Below, piece after piece: positions 30,538 through 41,321 of a stretch of DNA of 64,000 nucleotides. Below the pieces are notes generated by a model, which searched no databases, was not told the DNA's origin, and saw nothing but the letters and a program-made list of their open reading frames with translations. The stretch is taken from contig NZ_GG729933.1 of the NCBI RefSeq assembly GCF_000160135.1, positions 82,152 to 146,151 of the forward strand, in the 5' to 3' direction. Source of the stretch: Oribacterium sp. oral taxon 078 str. F0262 (GTDB lineage Bacteria; Bacillota; Clostridia; Lachnospirales; Lachnospiraceae). The position numbers and the translations under genes were made by a program. Within the stretch, counting starts at the first letter, position 1; each line of letters begins with the position of its first letter.

Positions 30538-31545
30538 TTGGCGGAGAGAGGAAGCGGAAAAAAGAAAGACAGACAGCAGTACCTTTTGCTCAATCAGGAT
30601 CTGAAGGCACAGAGCTACCGCCCCGTTTATCTCCTCTATGGGGAGGAGAGCTACTTAAAGACTTCCTATAAAAGGAGCTTTCGGGAGGCATTCGGCGGAA
30701 AAGACAGCATGAATTACAGCTATTTCGAGGGAAATGTCGAGCTCGACGAGCTTCTGTCCGTGCTGGAGACGCTCCCCTTCCTCGCGGAGGGGCGCCTGGT
30801 GATTCTGGAGGACAGCGGCTTTTGCAGGCACTCCGCCCCCGAAAGACTCTGCGCCTATCTCCCCAAGATGCCAAAGAGCAGCCACCTCATGCTGATCGAG
30901 AAGGAGGTGGACAAGAGGAACCGCCTCTATAAGCTGCTGGATCAGGGAGGGCTTTGCTGTGAGATGGCGGAGCAGGATGAGAGGGCCCTCTCCGCCTGGG
31001 TGGCGCGCATCCTGAAAAAGGAGGGAAAGAGAATACGCCCCGCTGCGATGGCGCTTCTTCTGGAGCGGACGGGAAAGAGCATGGAGCACATCCTGACAGA
31101 GCTCCAGAAGCTTTCTGCCTATCTGGGGGAGAGAGAGCTGGTCGAGGAGGAGGATCTCGATGCGATTCTCTCTCAGAATGCGGAGGACCGGGTCTTTGAG
31201 ATGCTCTCAGAGCTCGGACGGGGGAACCGCGCAGGGGCTCTTTGCTGCTACCGGGAGCTCCTCGCAAGAGAGGAGGCGCCGATGAAAATCCTCGCGCTTT
31301 TCCGCCGGAGCTTTAACCAGCTTCTCCTCGCGAGGGAGTGCGTGGAAAAGGGGAGAAATGAGAGGGAGAGCGCGGGAATACTCGGGCTAAAGCCCTATAT
31401 CGCGGGGAAGCTCATGGCGCAGGCGAGGCACAGCACGACACAGGACTTAAAGGAGCGCCTCGCGCGCTGCCTCCGCTACGACGCCGCGATCAAAAGCGGG
31501 AAGCTCTCCGATCGAATGGCAGTGGAGCTTCTTCTCCTCTCATAG
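30538..31545 (+). CDS. holA: DNA polymerase III delta subunit
   Basis: Delta opens the beta sliding clamp as part of the clamp loader. No ATG lies near the family N-terminus. TTG 30538 with GGAGGGA five bases upstream is the best start, giving 335 residues beginning LAERGSGKKKDRQQYLLL (initiator Met). The frame remains open back to 30250 but overlaps ilvE there. HolA features: RPVYLLYGEESYLKTSYKRSF near 24, LETLPFLAEGRLVILED near 77, GKSMEHILTELQKLSAYLGERELVEEEDLDAIL near 178-210, and EERVFEMLSEL-like DRVFEMLSELGRGN. It is separated from ilvE by a terminator hairpin. Confidence 0.9.
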   Translation: MAERGSGKKKDRQQYLLLNQDLKAQSYRPVYLLYGEESYLKTSYKRSFREAFGGKDSMNYSYFEGNVELDELLSVLETLPFLAEGRLVILEDSGFCRHSAPERLCAYLPKMPKSSHLMLIEKEVDKRNRLYKLLDQGGLCCEMAEQDERALSAWVARILKKEGKRIRPAAMALLLERTGKSMEHILTELQKLSAYLGERELVEEEDLDAILSQNAEDRVFEMLSELGRGNRAGALCCYRELLAREEAPMKILALFRRSFNQLLLARECVEKGRNERESAGILGLKPYIAGKLMAQARHSTTQDLKERLARCLRYDAAIKSGKLSDRMAVELLLLS

Positions 31546-31554
31546 CCGCCTTTT

Positions 31555-31742
31555 CTGCCGCCATGTCGGGCCAACGCAGGACGCTCTCGCTCCGGCTGCC
31601 GCGGCCAGCGGCGTGAGCGCAGAAGTCTGTCATCAGGCAGACTCGGAGCGTTCTTGACCACTTCTCGGAGAGAAGTGCCTCCCGGGCGAAGCCGAGTCGC
31701 CGGGGCGGCAGACGGCTTGCTTATGGACCAGTAAAGCGGCAG
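31555..31742 (+). repeat. Dispersed intergenic repeat, copy C
   Basis: Starts CTGCCG and ends CGGCAG. The order is GCTCTCGCTCCGGCTGCCGCGGCCAG, then AGTCTGTCATCAGGCAGACT (hairpin), GGAGCGTTCTTGACCACTTCTC with its GAGAAGTG partner, then CCCGGGCGAAGCCGAGTC. It lacks the GGAGGTCGGCTGAAGCC segment seen in D and E. It fills half of the holA-hemW gap; the other half (31743-31897) holds nothing recognisable. Confidence 0.85.
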
Positions 31743-31897
31743 GGCGGCAGACGGCCTGTGCACAGACGGACAAAGCAGCAGTGTGGCGTGGTGCTGCTGT
31801 ACCGGAGTCCGGCTGCGCAGCGGGGATCGCTCACAGATGCTTACAGCGGGACGGAAAGTTACAAGCAGGATAGAAAGGAACGGAAGAGGACAGAAGG

Positions 31898-33124
31898 ATG
31901 GACAGGATTTATCGAAGGATGTGCGGACTTTCCCCCATACAGGAGGGGCAGAAGGAAGCGAAGCTCCTGGAGCTCTATCTCCACATCCCGTTTTGTGCGA
32001 GGAAGTGCAGCTACTGCGACTTTCTCTCCTTTTCCGTAAATGCGAGGGAGCACGCGCCTTATATCGGGAAGCTCTGCCAGGAGCTCTCGCTTTTTTCCAA
32101 AGCGGCATCAGACTATGAGATATCCAGTGTCTTTATCGGCGGGGGAACGCCCTCCGTGCTGGATCCGCATTTTATCGAAGCGCTTCTCCAGACGATCCGG
32201 GAGCATTATCATCTCCGGGACGACGCGGAGATCACGATCGAGGTGAATCCCGCCTCGACGCTCCGCTATAAATTCGCCTCCTACCTCCGCTCCGGCATCA
32301 ACCGCCTCTCCATCGGCCTTCAGTCCGCGAACAATGAGGAGCTTCATCGCCTCGGCCGGATTCACATCTTTGAGGACTTCCTGAAATGCTACCAGGGGGC
32401 CCGTCTGGAGGGATTTCAGAACATCAGCATTGATCTTATGAAGAATATCCCGGGGCAGACTCCTGCCTCCTGGAGAAAGAGCCTGAAAAATGTCATTATG
32501 CTGAAGCCCGAGCACCTCTCACTCTATGACCTGATCGTGGAGGAGGGCACGCCCTTTTATGAGCTGGACCGAAAGGGAGAGCTCGAGCTTCCGGACGAGG
32601 ATATGGAGGAGGAGATCGACGAAATTGCGAAGGAGCTCACGGAAAAGCACGGTTACTCGCGCTATGAGATCAGCAACTACGCGAGGCCGGGATATTTCTG
32701 TCGCCATAACTACGGCTACTGGTCCAATATCCCGTATCTCGGCTTTGGCCTGGGGGCCTCCTCCTGCTTTGAGGGGAGCCGCTGGCATAATCTCCGGGAT
32801 CTTTCGGACTACCTCACCCTGGACCTCCGGAAGGATGCGGAGGCGGGGTGCCCGAAGCTCCGGGAGGAATACAAGAAGCTTTCCAGGCGGGACGAGATCA
32901 ATGAATTTCTCTTCCTCGGACTTCGGCGTACCGCCGGTGTATCGGAGATCGACTTCGTCTCCCGCTTCTCGGTCGATCTCTTCAGCATCTTCGGGCCCAG
33001 CCTGAAGCGCTTCCTCCGCCAGGGCCTTCTCGTTAAGGAGAATGCCCGCCTCTATTTCACGGAGAGAGGCATGATGATCAGCAACATGCTCTTAAGCCAG
33101 CTCCTTTTGGAAGAGAATATCTGA
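31898..33124 (+). CDS. hemW: Radical SAM protein HemW
   Basis: HemW is a radical SAM, heme-binding chaperone often misnamed coproporphyrinogen III oxidase. The 408-residue protein has LYLHIPFCARKCSYCDF near 25-41 with the Cx3Cx2C iron-sulfur motif, FIGGGTPSVLDP near 84, EITIEVNPAS, GINRLSIGLQSANNEELHRLGR near 135, and GYSRYEISNYARPGYFCRHNYGYW near 250, which carries the HemW HNxxYW motif. The ATG at 31898 follows GAGGACAGAAGG. The C-terminal winged domain is present (GLRRTAGVSEIDF). A HemN-type oxidase is less likely since it lacks HemN's N-terminal extension. Confidence 0.93.
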   Translation: MDRIYRRMCGLSPIQEGQKEAKLLELYLHIPFCARKCSYCDFLSFSVNAREHAPYIGKLCQELSLFSKAASDYEISSVFIGGGTPSVLDPHFIEALLQTIREHYHLRDDAEITIEVNPASTLRYKFASYLRSGINRLSIGLQSANNEELHRLGRIHIFEDFLKCYQGARLEGFQNISIDLMKNIPGQTPASWRKSLKNVIMLKPEHLSLYDLIVEEGTPFYELDRKGELELPDEDMEEEIDEIAKELTEKHGYSRYEISNYARPGYFCRHNYGYWSNIPYLGFGLGASSCFEGSRWHNLRDLSDYLTLDLRKDAEAGCPKLREEYKKLSRRDEINEFLFLGLRRTAGVSEIDFVSRFSVDLFSIFGPSLKRFLRQGLLVKENARLYFTERGMMISNMLLSQLLLEENI

Positions 33125-33205
33125 GCCGGAAGCCATGGATAGGATTGGAAGGCCGGAAGCACTGCACTTTTCCGCTTTCCCGTATTTTCGTCAGAAAAAA
33201 GTCGC

Positions 33206-33235
33206 TTGACGGATCGCCGCACTTTCGGCTACCCT
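33206..33235 (+). promoter_or_regulatory. Possible promoter of the 3D-domain gene
   Basis: TTGACG (33206-33211) and TACCCT (33230-33235) are 18 bp apart; the -10 is weak. A small AGACG/CGTCT inverted repeat follows in the leader. Confidence 0.35.
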
Positions 33236-33283
33236 TAGACGGACATCGTCTGTTCCGACCGACGAGAAGAGGAAGGAGAGGAT

Positions 33284-33814
33284 ATGAAAAAATATCAGAT
33301 ATCCGTTTTGACAGCGGCTTTGCTGTTTCTCTTTGCGGCGTTTCCGGCCTTGGCGGAGGAGGAAATCGCGAGAGTGGCGCCGGCGGCCGCCTCAGAGGTC
33401 TTTGAAGGAGAGGATAAGGGAGCGAATGTCCCGGAGGCTGCGGCCGCTCCGGCATTGCCTGATATCGGAAAGATAGCGGAAACCCCCATCGGCAATGTGC
33501 TGACGGAGGAATCGAAGCTGTATACGAGAGGGGAGAAGAAGGGTGTCTTCATGATCACCGGCTATTACGGCGATGGAAGCACCTACTCCGGAAAACCCAC
33601 AAAGAGCAATCACACCATCGCGGCGGACACAAGTGTCCTCCCTCTCGGGACCAAGATTTTCATCGGAAACACCGTCTATACGGTGGAGGATATCGGGAGC
33701 GGCGTGAAGGGACAGATGATCGACATCTATTTCGACAGCAGAGAGGAAGCGCTCGGCGTGACCTGGAACGGAAACCGATATGCGGAGGTCTTCCTCGCCG
33801 TTCCGAAGAAATAG
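33284..33814 (+). CDS. Secreted 3D-domain protein
   Basis: The 176-residue protein has a signal peptide at 1-24 (basic KK, hydrophobic LTAALLFLFAAFPALA, cut near ALA-EE). A low-complexity Ala/Glu linker runs to about 85. The C-terminal 3D (Asp-Asp-Asp) domain has MITGYYGDGSTYSG, IAADTSVLPLGTKIFIG, VEDIGSGVKGQMIDIYF, i.e. the three conserved Asp in order. The 3D domain is a double-psi beta-barrel related to lytic transglycosylase MltA and found in Sps/YabE/YorM-like resuscitation factors. No separate peptidoglycan-binding motif is seen. It starts at ATG 33284 behind GGAAGGAGAGGAT. Confidence 0.88.
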   Translation: MKKYQISVLTAALLFLFAAFPALAEEEIARVAPAAASEVFEGEDKGANVPEAAAAPALPDIGKIAETPIGNVLTEESKLYTRGEKKGVFMITGYYGDGSTYSGKPTKSNHTIAADTSVLPLGTKIFIGNTVYTVEDIGSGVKGQMIDIYFDSREEALGVTWNGNRYAEVFLAVPKK

Positions 33815-33843
33815 AGCGGAGAAGGGAAAAAGATCGCTGCTGT

Positions 33844-34130
33844 CATGCCGAGCGGCGTATGAGCGCAGAAGTCTGCCATCAGGCAGACTCGGAGCGTTCT
33901 TGACCACTTCTCGAAGAGAAGTGCCTCCCGGAGGGAGGTCGGCTGAAGCCAGCCGGGCGAAGCCGAGTCTCGAGCGCAGAAGTCTGTCATCAGGCAGATT
34001 CGGAGCGTTCTTGACCACTTCTCAAAGAGAACTGCCTCCCGGAGGGAGGTCGGCTGAAGCCACCCGGGCGAAGCCGAGTCTTCGGGGCGGCAGGCGGACT
34101 GCTTACGGAGCGGCCGCCCGGCAGAAGAGG
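33844..34130 (+). repeat. Dispersed intergenic repeat, copy D (tandem double)
   Basis: Two units of about 110 bp, 33861-33970 and 33972-34080, are near-identical and join head to tail. Each has the AGTCTGYCATCAGGCAGAYT hairpin, GACCACTTCTC, CCTCCCGGAGGGAGGTCGGCTGAAGCC and CCGGGCGAAGCCGAGTC. The right end reads CGGCCGCCCGGCAG, matching the terminal repeat of copy E. The left end is truncated. Confidence 0.85.
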
Positions 34131-34221
34131 AATAGGGGACTGATACAGCGGAATCGAGGAGAGAAGGAAAGAAGAGCGGGCCTGTCCCGCTTTTTTTTTC
34201 TGAGAAAACTTGGATTTATGC

Positions 34222-34289
34222 TTGACATCCGGAAACGCGGATAGTATCATACTGCATAGATGTTAGCACTCCGATCAATAGAGTGCTAA
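34222..34289 (+). promoter_or_regulatory. hrcA promoter with CIRCE operator
   Basis: TTGACA (34222-34227) and TATCAT (34245-34250) are 17 bp apart. A perfect CIRCE, TTAGCACTC-N9-GAGTGCTAA, covers 34263-34289 just downstream of the predicted start site (about 34257). HrcA bound here should repress the heat-shock genes until folding stress titrates GroEL. Confidence 0.97.
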
Positions 34290-34343
34290 CAAAGAAGAAG
34301 CAAAGCGAGTGCTCAGAGTACTTCCCGGGAAAGGAGGGAGAGG

Positions 34344-35378
34344 ATGACATTGGACGATCGAAAGCTTATTATTCTCACTGCGATCATCAAAAACTACCTC
34401 GAGACCGGAGAGCCGGTGGGCTCCAGAACCATCAGCAAATACTCCGGGCTGAATCTGAGCTCCGCGACGATCCGAAATGAGATGAGTGACCTGGAGGAGA
34501 TGGGCTATATCCTGCAGCCGCATACCTCTGCCGGCCGAATTCCCTCCGACAAGGGCTATCGCTTCTACGTGGATCAGCTCATGCAGAAACAGGTGCGGGA
34601 GCTGGATGAGGTGAAGAGCAGCATGTTCCAGCGGGTGGACCGCCTGGAGACAGTCCTGAAATCCCTGGTCCGAAGCATCGCGGAGAATACCCACTACGCG
34701 GCGATGATCTCGGGGCCGAGCATACAGAGGAGACGGATCCGCTTCCTCCAGCTCTCCCTCGTGGACTCGCGGAGGCTGCTCCTCGTCGTCATGTTTGAGG
34801 GAAATATCGTGCGAACCGCGATGGTCCGGAGGGACGAGAGGGAGGAGCTCGATTTCAACACCGTGCTCTCTCTGAATCTTCTCCTGAATGATGAACTCTC
34901 CGGCCTTGGCGGCGATGATCTGACGGAGGGGAGATGCGCGAAGGTCTGTGCGAGATCCGGCCTCCGCGGCACACTCCAGGCCATTTTGAAAAGCCTTATC
35001 TCCATCCTGGACACGGACGGGGAGGAGAGGCAGATTTACACCTCCGGGGCGACGAATATCTTCAAGTATCCGGAGCTCACGGATTCGGAAAATGCAGAGC
35101 GGCTGATCGCCGCGCTCGAGAAAAAGGACGAGCTCCTGGAGCTTATGGAGGAGCCGGACTCAGAGTCCAAGGGACAGATACAGGTCTATATCGGAAAAGA
35201 ATCTCCGCTTCGGGACATAGGAGACTGCTCCGTCGTCACCGCAAATTATGAGCTTGGGAACGGCATGCGGGGCACGATCGGCGTGATCGGACCGAAGCGG
35301 ATGGACTACGAAAAGGTTCTGGAGATCCTCACGAGGCTTATGAACGAGATGGATCAGGCCTTTCCCGGAAACGGATAG
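34344..35378 (+). CDS. hrcA: Heat-inducible transcription repressor HrcA
   Basis: HrcA is a winged-helix repressor of CIRCE operons, stabilised by GroESL. The 344-residue protein starts LDDRKLIILTAIIKNYLETGEPVGSRTISKYSGL (N-terminal wHTH), has SATIRNEMSDLEEMGYILQPHTSAGRIPSDKGYRFYVDQLM near 50-90, the family's strongest motif, and the GAF-like domain with GMRGTIGVIGPKRMDYEKV near 311-330. The ATG follows AAGGAGGGAGAGG. It is first in a cluster with grpE, dnaK and dnaJ under the CIRCE site 54 bp upstream. Confidence 0.97.
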   Translation: MTLDDRKLIILTAIIKNYLETGEPVGSRTISKYSGLNLSSATIRNEMSDLEEMGYILQPHTSAGRIPSDKGYRFYVDQLMQKQVRELDEVKSSMFQRVDRLETVLKSLVRSIAENTHYAAMISGPSIQRRRIRFLQLSLVDSRRLLLVVMFEGNIVRTAMVRRDEREELDFNTVLSLNLLLNDELSGLGGDDLTEGRCAKVCARSGLRGTLQAILKSLISILDTDGEERQIYTSGATNIFKYPELTDSENAERLIAALEKKDELLELMEEPDSESKGQIQVYIGKESPLRDIGDCSVVTANYELGNGMRGTIGVIGPKRMDYEKVLEILTRLMNEMDQAFPGNG

Positions 35379-35431
35379 CGGGATAAGGAAGGGAAAGGAC
35401 CGGAGCGCGAAAGAAGCGAGAAGGAGGACTT

Positions 35432-36157
35432 ATGTCGGAGGATTGGAAGACGCCCGGAGAGGGCGGGAGCGAGACAGAAGAGAATGTAATCGAAGAGAGT
35501 GTAAAAGAAGAGAGAAAAGAGGAGAAAAAGAACGAGAACGCCTCGGAGCAAGGCGAAAGCGCGCCGGAGGAGCCGGGGGCGGAGCAGAGAGAGAAGGCAG
35601 AGGAAAAGCCGGAAGAGGAGGCGGAGAGAGAGTCGGGTGAGGAAGAAGGAGAGCGCGCTCCCGATTCAGAGCGAGCGGAGAACGAGCCGTCGGACGGAGC
35701 GGAAAATGAGCTTTTGAAAAAGCGCTATGAGAAGGAGCTGTCCGATTGGAAGGATAAATACACCAGGCTCTACGCGGAGTTTGATAATTACAGAAAGCGG
35801 ACGGAGCGGGAGAAGTCCCGGATGTTCGAGCTCGGCGCAGGGGATGTCATAGAGAAGCTTCTTCCCATCGCGGACAATTTTGAGAGAGCATTGGACGCGC
35901 TCTCTGAAGAGGAGAAGGAAGAACCCTTTGAAAAGGGAGTAGACGGGATCTACCGCCAGCTCCGAAAGCTCTTCTCGGATCTCGACGTGAAGGAGATCGA
36001 AGCGGAGGGAAAGAAGTTCGATCCCGCGCTTCACAATGCCGTCATGGCGGACGAGGAGGGAGATGCGGAGGAAGGCACGATCACCGCAGACCTCCAAAAG
36101 GGCTATACCTTCCGGGGCTCGGTGATAAGGCACTCCATGGTGAAGGTAAAGAAATGA
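35432..36157 (+). CDS. grpE: Nucleotide exchange factor GrpE
   Basis: GrpE releases ADP from DnaK. Of 241 residues, the first 90 are a highly acidic, low-complexity Glu/Lys tail, much longer than in most homologs. A coiled-coil (KKRYEKELSDWKDKYTRLYAEFDNYRKRTEREK) spans about 90-122 and the beta-wing domain ends with the family motif region HNAVMADEEGDAEEGTITADLQKGYTFRGSVIRHSMVKV. Start follows GAGAAGGAGGACTT. It lies 53 bp after hrcA and 564 bp before dnaK, from which it is parted by repeat copy E. Confidence 0.97.
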   Translation: MSEDWKTPGEGGSETEENVIEESVKEERKEEKKNENASEQGESAPEEPGAEQREKAEEKPEEEAERESGEEEGERAPDSERAENEPSDGAENELLKKRYEKELSDWKDKYTRLYAEFDNYRKRTEREKSRMFELGAGDVIEKLLPIADNFERALDALSEEEKEEPFEKGVDGIYRQLRKLFSDLDVKEIEAEGKKFDPALHNAVMADEEGDAEEGTITADLQKGYTFRGSVIRHSMVKVKK

Positions 36158-36186
36158 GAATAACTTTCTGTTGATTGCATCTCTAT

Positions 36187-36400
36187 CTGTCGGGCAGCCG
36201 CTCCAACACAGGACGCTCTCGCTCCGACTGCCGCGGCCAGCGGCGCGAGCGCAGAAGTCTGCCATCAGGCAGACTCGGAGCGTACTTGACCACTTCTCGA
36301 AGAGAAGTGCCTCCCGCAAGGGAGGTCGGCTGAAGCCACCCGGGCGAAGCCGAGTCGCCGGGGCGGCAGACGGCCTGCTTATGGAGCGACTGCCCGGCAG
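36187..36400 (+). mobile_element. Dispersed intergenic repeat, copy E (best copy, terminal inverted repeats)
   Basis: The 214-bp element has 18-bp terminal inverted repeats, 36187-36204 and 36383-36400, matching at 16 of 18 bases. Internal order is GCTCTCGCTCCGACTGCCGCGGCCAG, the AAGTCTGCC/GGCAGACT hairpin, CACTTCTC-GAA-GAGAAGTG, CCTCCCGCAAGGGAGG, GGCTGAAGCC, CCGGGCGAAGCCGAGTC and GGCAGACGGCCTGC. No coding frame is long enough for a transposase, so it is MITE-like and non-autonomous, or an ancient structured repeat. No clear target-site duplication was found. Confidence 0.7.
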
Positions 36401-36404
36401 ATAA

Positions 36405-38602
<2,198 letters not shown>

Positions 38603-38694
38603 TCCCCGGATCCCGGGCGGGACGGAAACGAGGAGGGGGCTTTGGAAAGGATGGCTGCGCTCTTTTTCGCAAAAATCCCCGGAGCCCCCGAGAG

Positions 38695-38720
38695 TGACCT
38701 GGAGCAACTGCTCCGGGTCA
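38695..38720 (+). other. Stem-loop between dnaK and dnaJ
   Basis: TGACCTGGAGC (38695-38705) pairs with GCTCCGGGTCA (38710-38720) with one G-U pair and a 4-nt loop. It lies 38 bp before the dnaJ start. No U run follows; it may be an mRNA-processing or stability site rather than a strict terminator. Confidence 0.5.
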
Positions 38721-38758
38721 TAGGCATTTTGTGCTTTAGGAAAGACAGGAGACGATAA

Positions 38759-39877
38759 ATGGCAGAGAAACGGGATTACTACGAGGTGCTCGGAGTAGAG
38801 AAGACGGCGGATGACGCTGCCATCAAGAGGGCCTACCGAAAGCTCGCAAAGAAATACCATCCGGACGCGAACCCGGGGGACCAGGGCGCTGCGGAGAAAT
38901 TCCGGGAATGCTCTGAGGCCTACGCGGTTCTCTCCGACCCGGAAAAGAGGAAGGCCTACGATACCTATGGGCACGCGGCCTTTGACCCGAACTCCGCGGC
39001 GGGCGCGAGCACGGGCTTTGGCGGCTATGACTTCTCGAACATGGACTTCTCCGATATCTTCTCCGATTTCTTTGGAGCAGGCTTCGGGGGGTTCAGCGGC
39101 TTTAGCGGGAGACAGCAGCAGAGGGGTAGCCGGCCCATGCGGGGGGATTCGCTCCGGGCGGGGCTTCGCATCAGCTTCGAGGAAGCGATCAAGGGCTGCG
39201 AGAAAAAGCTGAAGATCCGCAGTAAGGACAGCTGCCCGAACTGCCACGGCAGTGGCGCGAAGCCCGGCACGCAGCCGGAGACCTGTCCGCGCTGCAAGGG
39301 AAAGGGCCAGCTTGTGATGACGCAGCAGAGCTTTTTCGGCTCTGTGCAGCAGGTTGTCACCTGCCCGGAGTGCCATGGAAGCGGGAAAATCATTAAAGAA
39401 AAGTGTCCGGACTGCCGCGGCGAGGGCTATATTACGAAGGAGAAGGAGCTCTCCGTCAAGATCCCGGCGGGGATCGACGACGGACAGACCCTCCGGCTCA
39501 GCGGAAGCGGCGACCCCGGGTTAAATGGCGGACCGAGAGGGGATCTCCTTGTGAACATCGCGGTGGGGCAGCATCCCTTCTTCAAGCGGCAGGGCACCAA
39601 TATCTACTCCACGGAGGCCATCAGCTTCGCGAAGGCGGCGCTCGGCGGGAAGACCATCGTAAAGACCGTGGACGGCCCGGTGGAGCTCTCCATAAAGGCG
39701 GGGACGCAGACCGATACCAGAGTCCGTCTGCGCGGAAAGGGCGTCCCGCATCTTCAGAGCCCCGGAGTCCGGGGGGATCAGTATGTCACACTGGTGGTAT
39801 CGGTCCCGACGAAGCTGAATAAAAAGCAGCAGGAGGCGCTGAAGGCTTATGCGGAGGCGGTCGGGGAGACGGCATAG
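38759..39877 (+). CDS. dnaJ: Hsp40 co-chaperone DnaJ
   Basis: DnaJ stimulates DnaK ATPase and delivers clients. The 372-residue protein is complete: J-domain 5-70 with [11 protein letters not shown] (HPD), the Gly/Phe region near 78-120, four zinc-finger repeats [30 protein letters not shown] and [10 protein letters not shown] near 155-230, and the C-terminal client domain. The ATG at 38759 is preceded by AAAGACAGGAGACGATAA, with GGAGA eight bases upstream. It sits 156 bp after dnaK with a stem-loop between. Confidence 0.98.
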   Translation: MAEKRDYYEVLGVEKTADDAAIKRAYRKLAKKYHPDANPGDQGAAEKFRECSEAYAVLSDPEKRKAYDTYGHAAFDPNSAAGASTGFGGYDFSNMDFSDIFSDFFGAGFGGFSGFSGRQQQRGSRPMRGDSLRAGLRISFEEAIKGCEKKLKIRSKDSCPNCHGSGAKPGTQPETCPRCKGKGQLVMTQQSFFGSVQQVVTCPECHGSGKIIKEKCPDCRGEGYITKEKELSVKIPAGIDDGQTLRLSGSGDPGLNGGPRGDLLVNIAVGQHPFFKRQGTNIYSTEAISFAKAALGGKTIVKTVDGPVELSIKAGTQTDTRVRLRGKGVPHLQSPGVRGDQYVTLVVSVPTKLNKKQQEALKAYAEAVGETA

Positions 39878-39991
39878 CACCAGCGATATAAGTTCCTTAT
39901 TTCCGGGCACAGACTCCGCCGAGCGGGCAGCGTCCGGGCCGGGGATGCGAATATCCGTTATGAAGAAAGGGGAGTGGAGCAGACGGAAGGG

Positions 39992-41149
39992 ATGAGAGAG
40001 ATTTATCTGGACAATTCGGCGACGACCAGAGTCTTCCCCGAGGCGGCGAAGCTCGTGGAGCAGGCGATGCTCTCCGACTACGGCAATCCGTCCTCGAAGC
40101 ACAGGAAGGGCCTGGAGGCGGAGCGTCTTTTTCGAAGGGCAAGAGAGCAGGTCGCGCATACCCTCAGAGTGAAGCCGCGGGAGATCATCTTTACTTCCGG
40201 AGGGACGGAATCGGATAATGCGGCGCTGATCGGCGCGGCGCTCGCAAAGAGGAGACAGGGAAAGCATATCATCAGCTCCAATGTGGAGCATGCGGCGGTC
40301 TATCAGACGCTTTCTTTCCTCGAGGAAGAGGGCTTTGAGATCAGCCTGCTTCCCGTGGACAAAAAGGGGCATATCTCCCTGGAGGAGCTTCGAAATGCGC
40401 TCCGCCGAGATACTGTCCTCGTGAGCATCATGTATGTGAACAACGAGATCGGCGCTCTGGAGCCGATCGGAGAGATCGGGCGCATTATAAAAGAAGAAAA
40501 TCCGGAGACGCTTTTTCACACGGATGCGATTCAGGCCTACGGAAAGTATGAGATTCGCCCGAAAAAAGAGAGGATCGACCTCCTCTCCGCGAGCGGGCAT
40601 AAGCTTCACGGGCCGAAGGGGACGGGATTTCTCTATATCGACGAGCATGTCCGCATCCACCCTCTGATCCTCGGAGGAGGACAGCAGGAGGGGATGCGCT
40701 CCGGCACGCACAATGTCCCCGGCATCGCGGGCCTCGGCCTCGCCTCGGAGCTTTGCTGCCGGGACCTTCCTGCCCGGGTGCAGCGTCTCCGGGAGATGAA
40801 GGACCGGCTGATTGACGGTCTCCTCGCGCTCCCCGGAGTCAGAGTGTACTCGGAGAAGGGGGAGGGCTCCGCGCCGCAGATCGTCTCTGCCTCCTTTGAG
40901 GGGGTGAGGGCGGAGGTGCTCCTCCATGCTCTGGAGGAGAGAGGGATCTCTGTGAGCTCCGGCTCCGCCTGCTCCTCGAATCACCCCGGGATCTCCGGCA
41001 CGCTCCGCGCGATTTCCGTCCCGGAGAAGCTTCTCGATTCGACGCTCCGCTTCTCCTTTGGCTTCTACAATGAGCCGGAGGATGTCGACGCGGCGCTCGC
41101 GGCCCTCTCGGAGCTTCTTCCGATCCTCCGCCGCTTCTCAAGGCGCTGA
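39992..41149 (+). CDS. Cysteine desulfurase (NifS/IscS-like)
   Basis: Fold-type I PLP enzymes that remove sulfur from Cys for Fe-S or tRNA thiolation. The 385-residue protein starts MREIYLDNSATTRVFPEA, has SGGTESDNAALIG near 65, ASGHKLHGPKGTGFLYI near 195-215 with the PLP Lys, and the active Cys in VSSGSACSSNHPG near 316-328. GTG 39974 would add six residues but its ribosome site is no better. The loop around the Cys is of the class II/NifS-like kind. No iscU or thiI is nearby, so the sulfur acceptor is unknown. Confidence 0.92.
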   Translation: MREIYLDNSATTRVFPEAAKLVEQAMLSDYGNPSSKHRKGLEAERLFRRAREQVAHTLRVKPREIIFTSGGTESDNAALIGAALAKRRQGKHIISSNVEHAAVYQTLSFLEEEGFEISLLPVDKKGHISLEELRNALRRDTVLVSIMYVNNEIGALEPIGEIGRIIKEENPETLFHTDAIQAYGKYEIRPKKERIDLLSASGHKLHGPKGTGFLYIDEHVRIHPLILGGGQQEGMRSGTHNVPGIAGLGLASELCCRDLPARVQRLREMKDRLIDGLLALPGVRVYSEKGEGSAPQIVSASFEGVRAEVLLHALEERGISVSSGSACSSNHPGISGTLRAISVPEKLLDSTLRFSFGFYNEPEDVDAALAALSELLPILRRFSRR

Positions 41150-41267
41150 TCCGACCGCTTCCGGCATACAGAAGGCTGCCGCGCTGCGATCGCTCTGTGA
41201 GCCTTCGCGGCCGTGCATATGGCTTCGCGCTTGCTTTCCGCAGGGGCTCTCGTTTTTCAGTATGCAC

Positions 41268-41292
41268 GCCGTCCGATCCTTGGATCGGCGGC
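41268..41292. terminator. Hairpin between convergent cysteine desulfurase and rsmE genes
   Basis: GCCGTCCGATCC (41268-41279) and GGATCGGCGGC (41282-41292) form a strong stem with one bulge and a minimal loop, in the 172-bp gap between the convergent genes. No clear T run follows on either strand. Confidence 0.45.
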
Positions 41293-41321
41293 TTCCGGGA
41301 AAGCCAATCGCCCGTTTGCCT

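Noticed and set aside
36187-36400. Insertion sequence with its own transposase
   Set aside because: The element is 214 bp and has no suitable coding frame; it is treated as a non-autonomous repeat.
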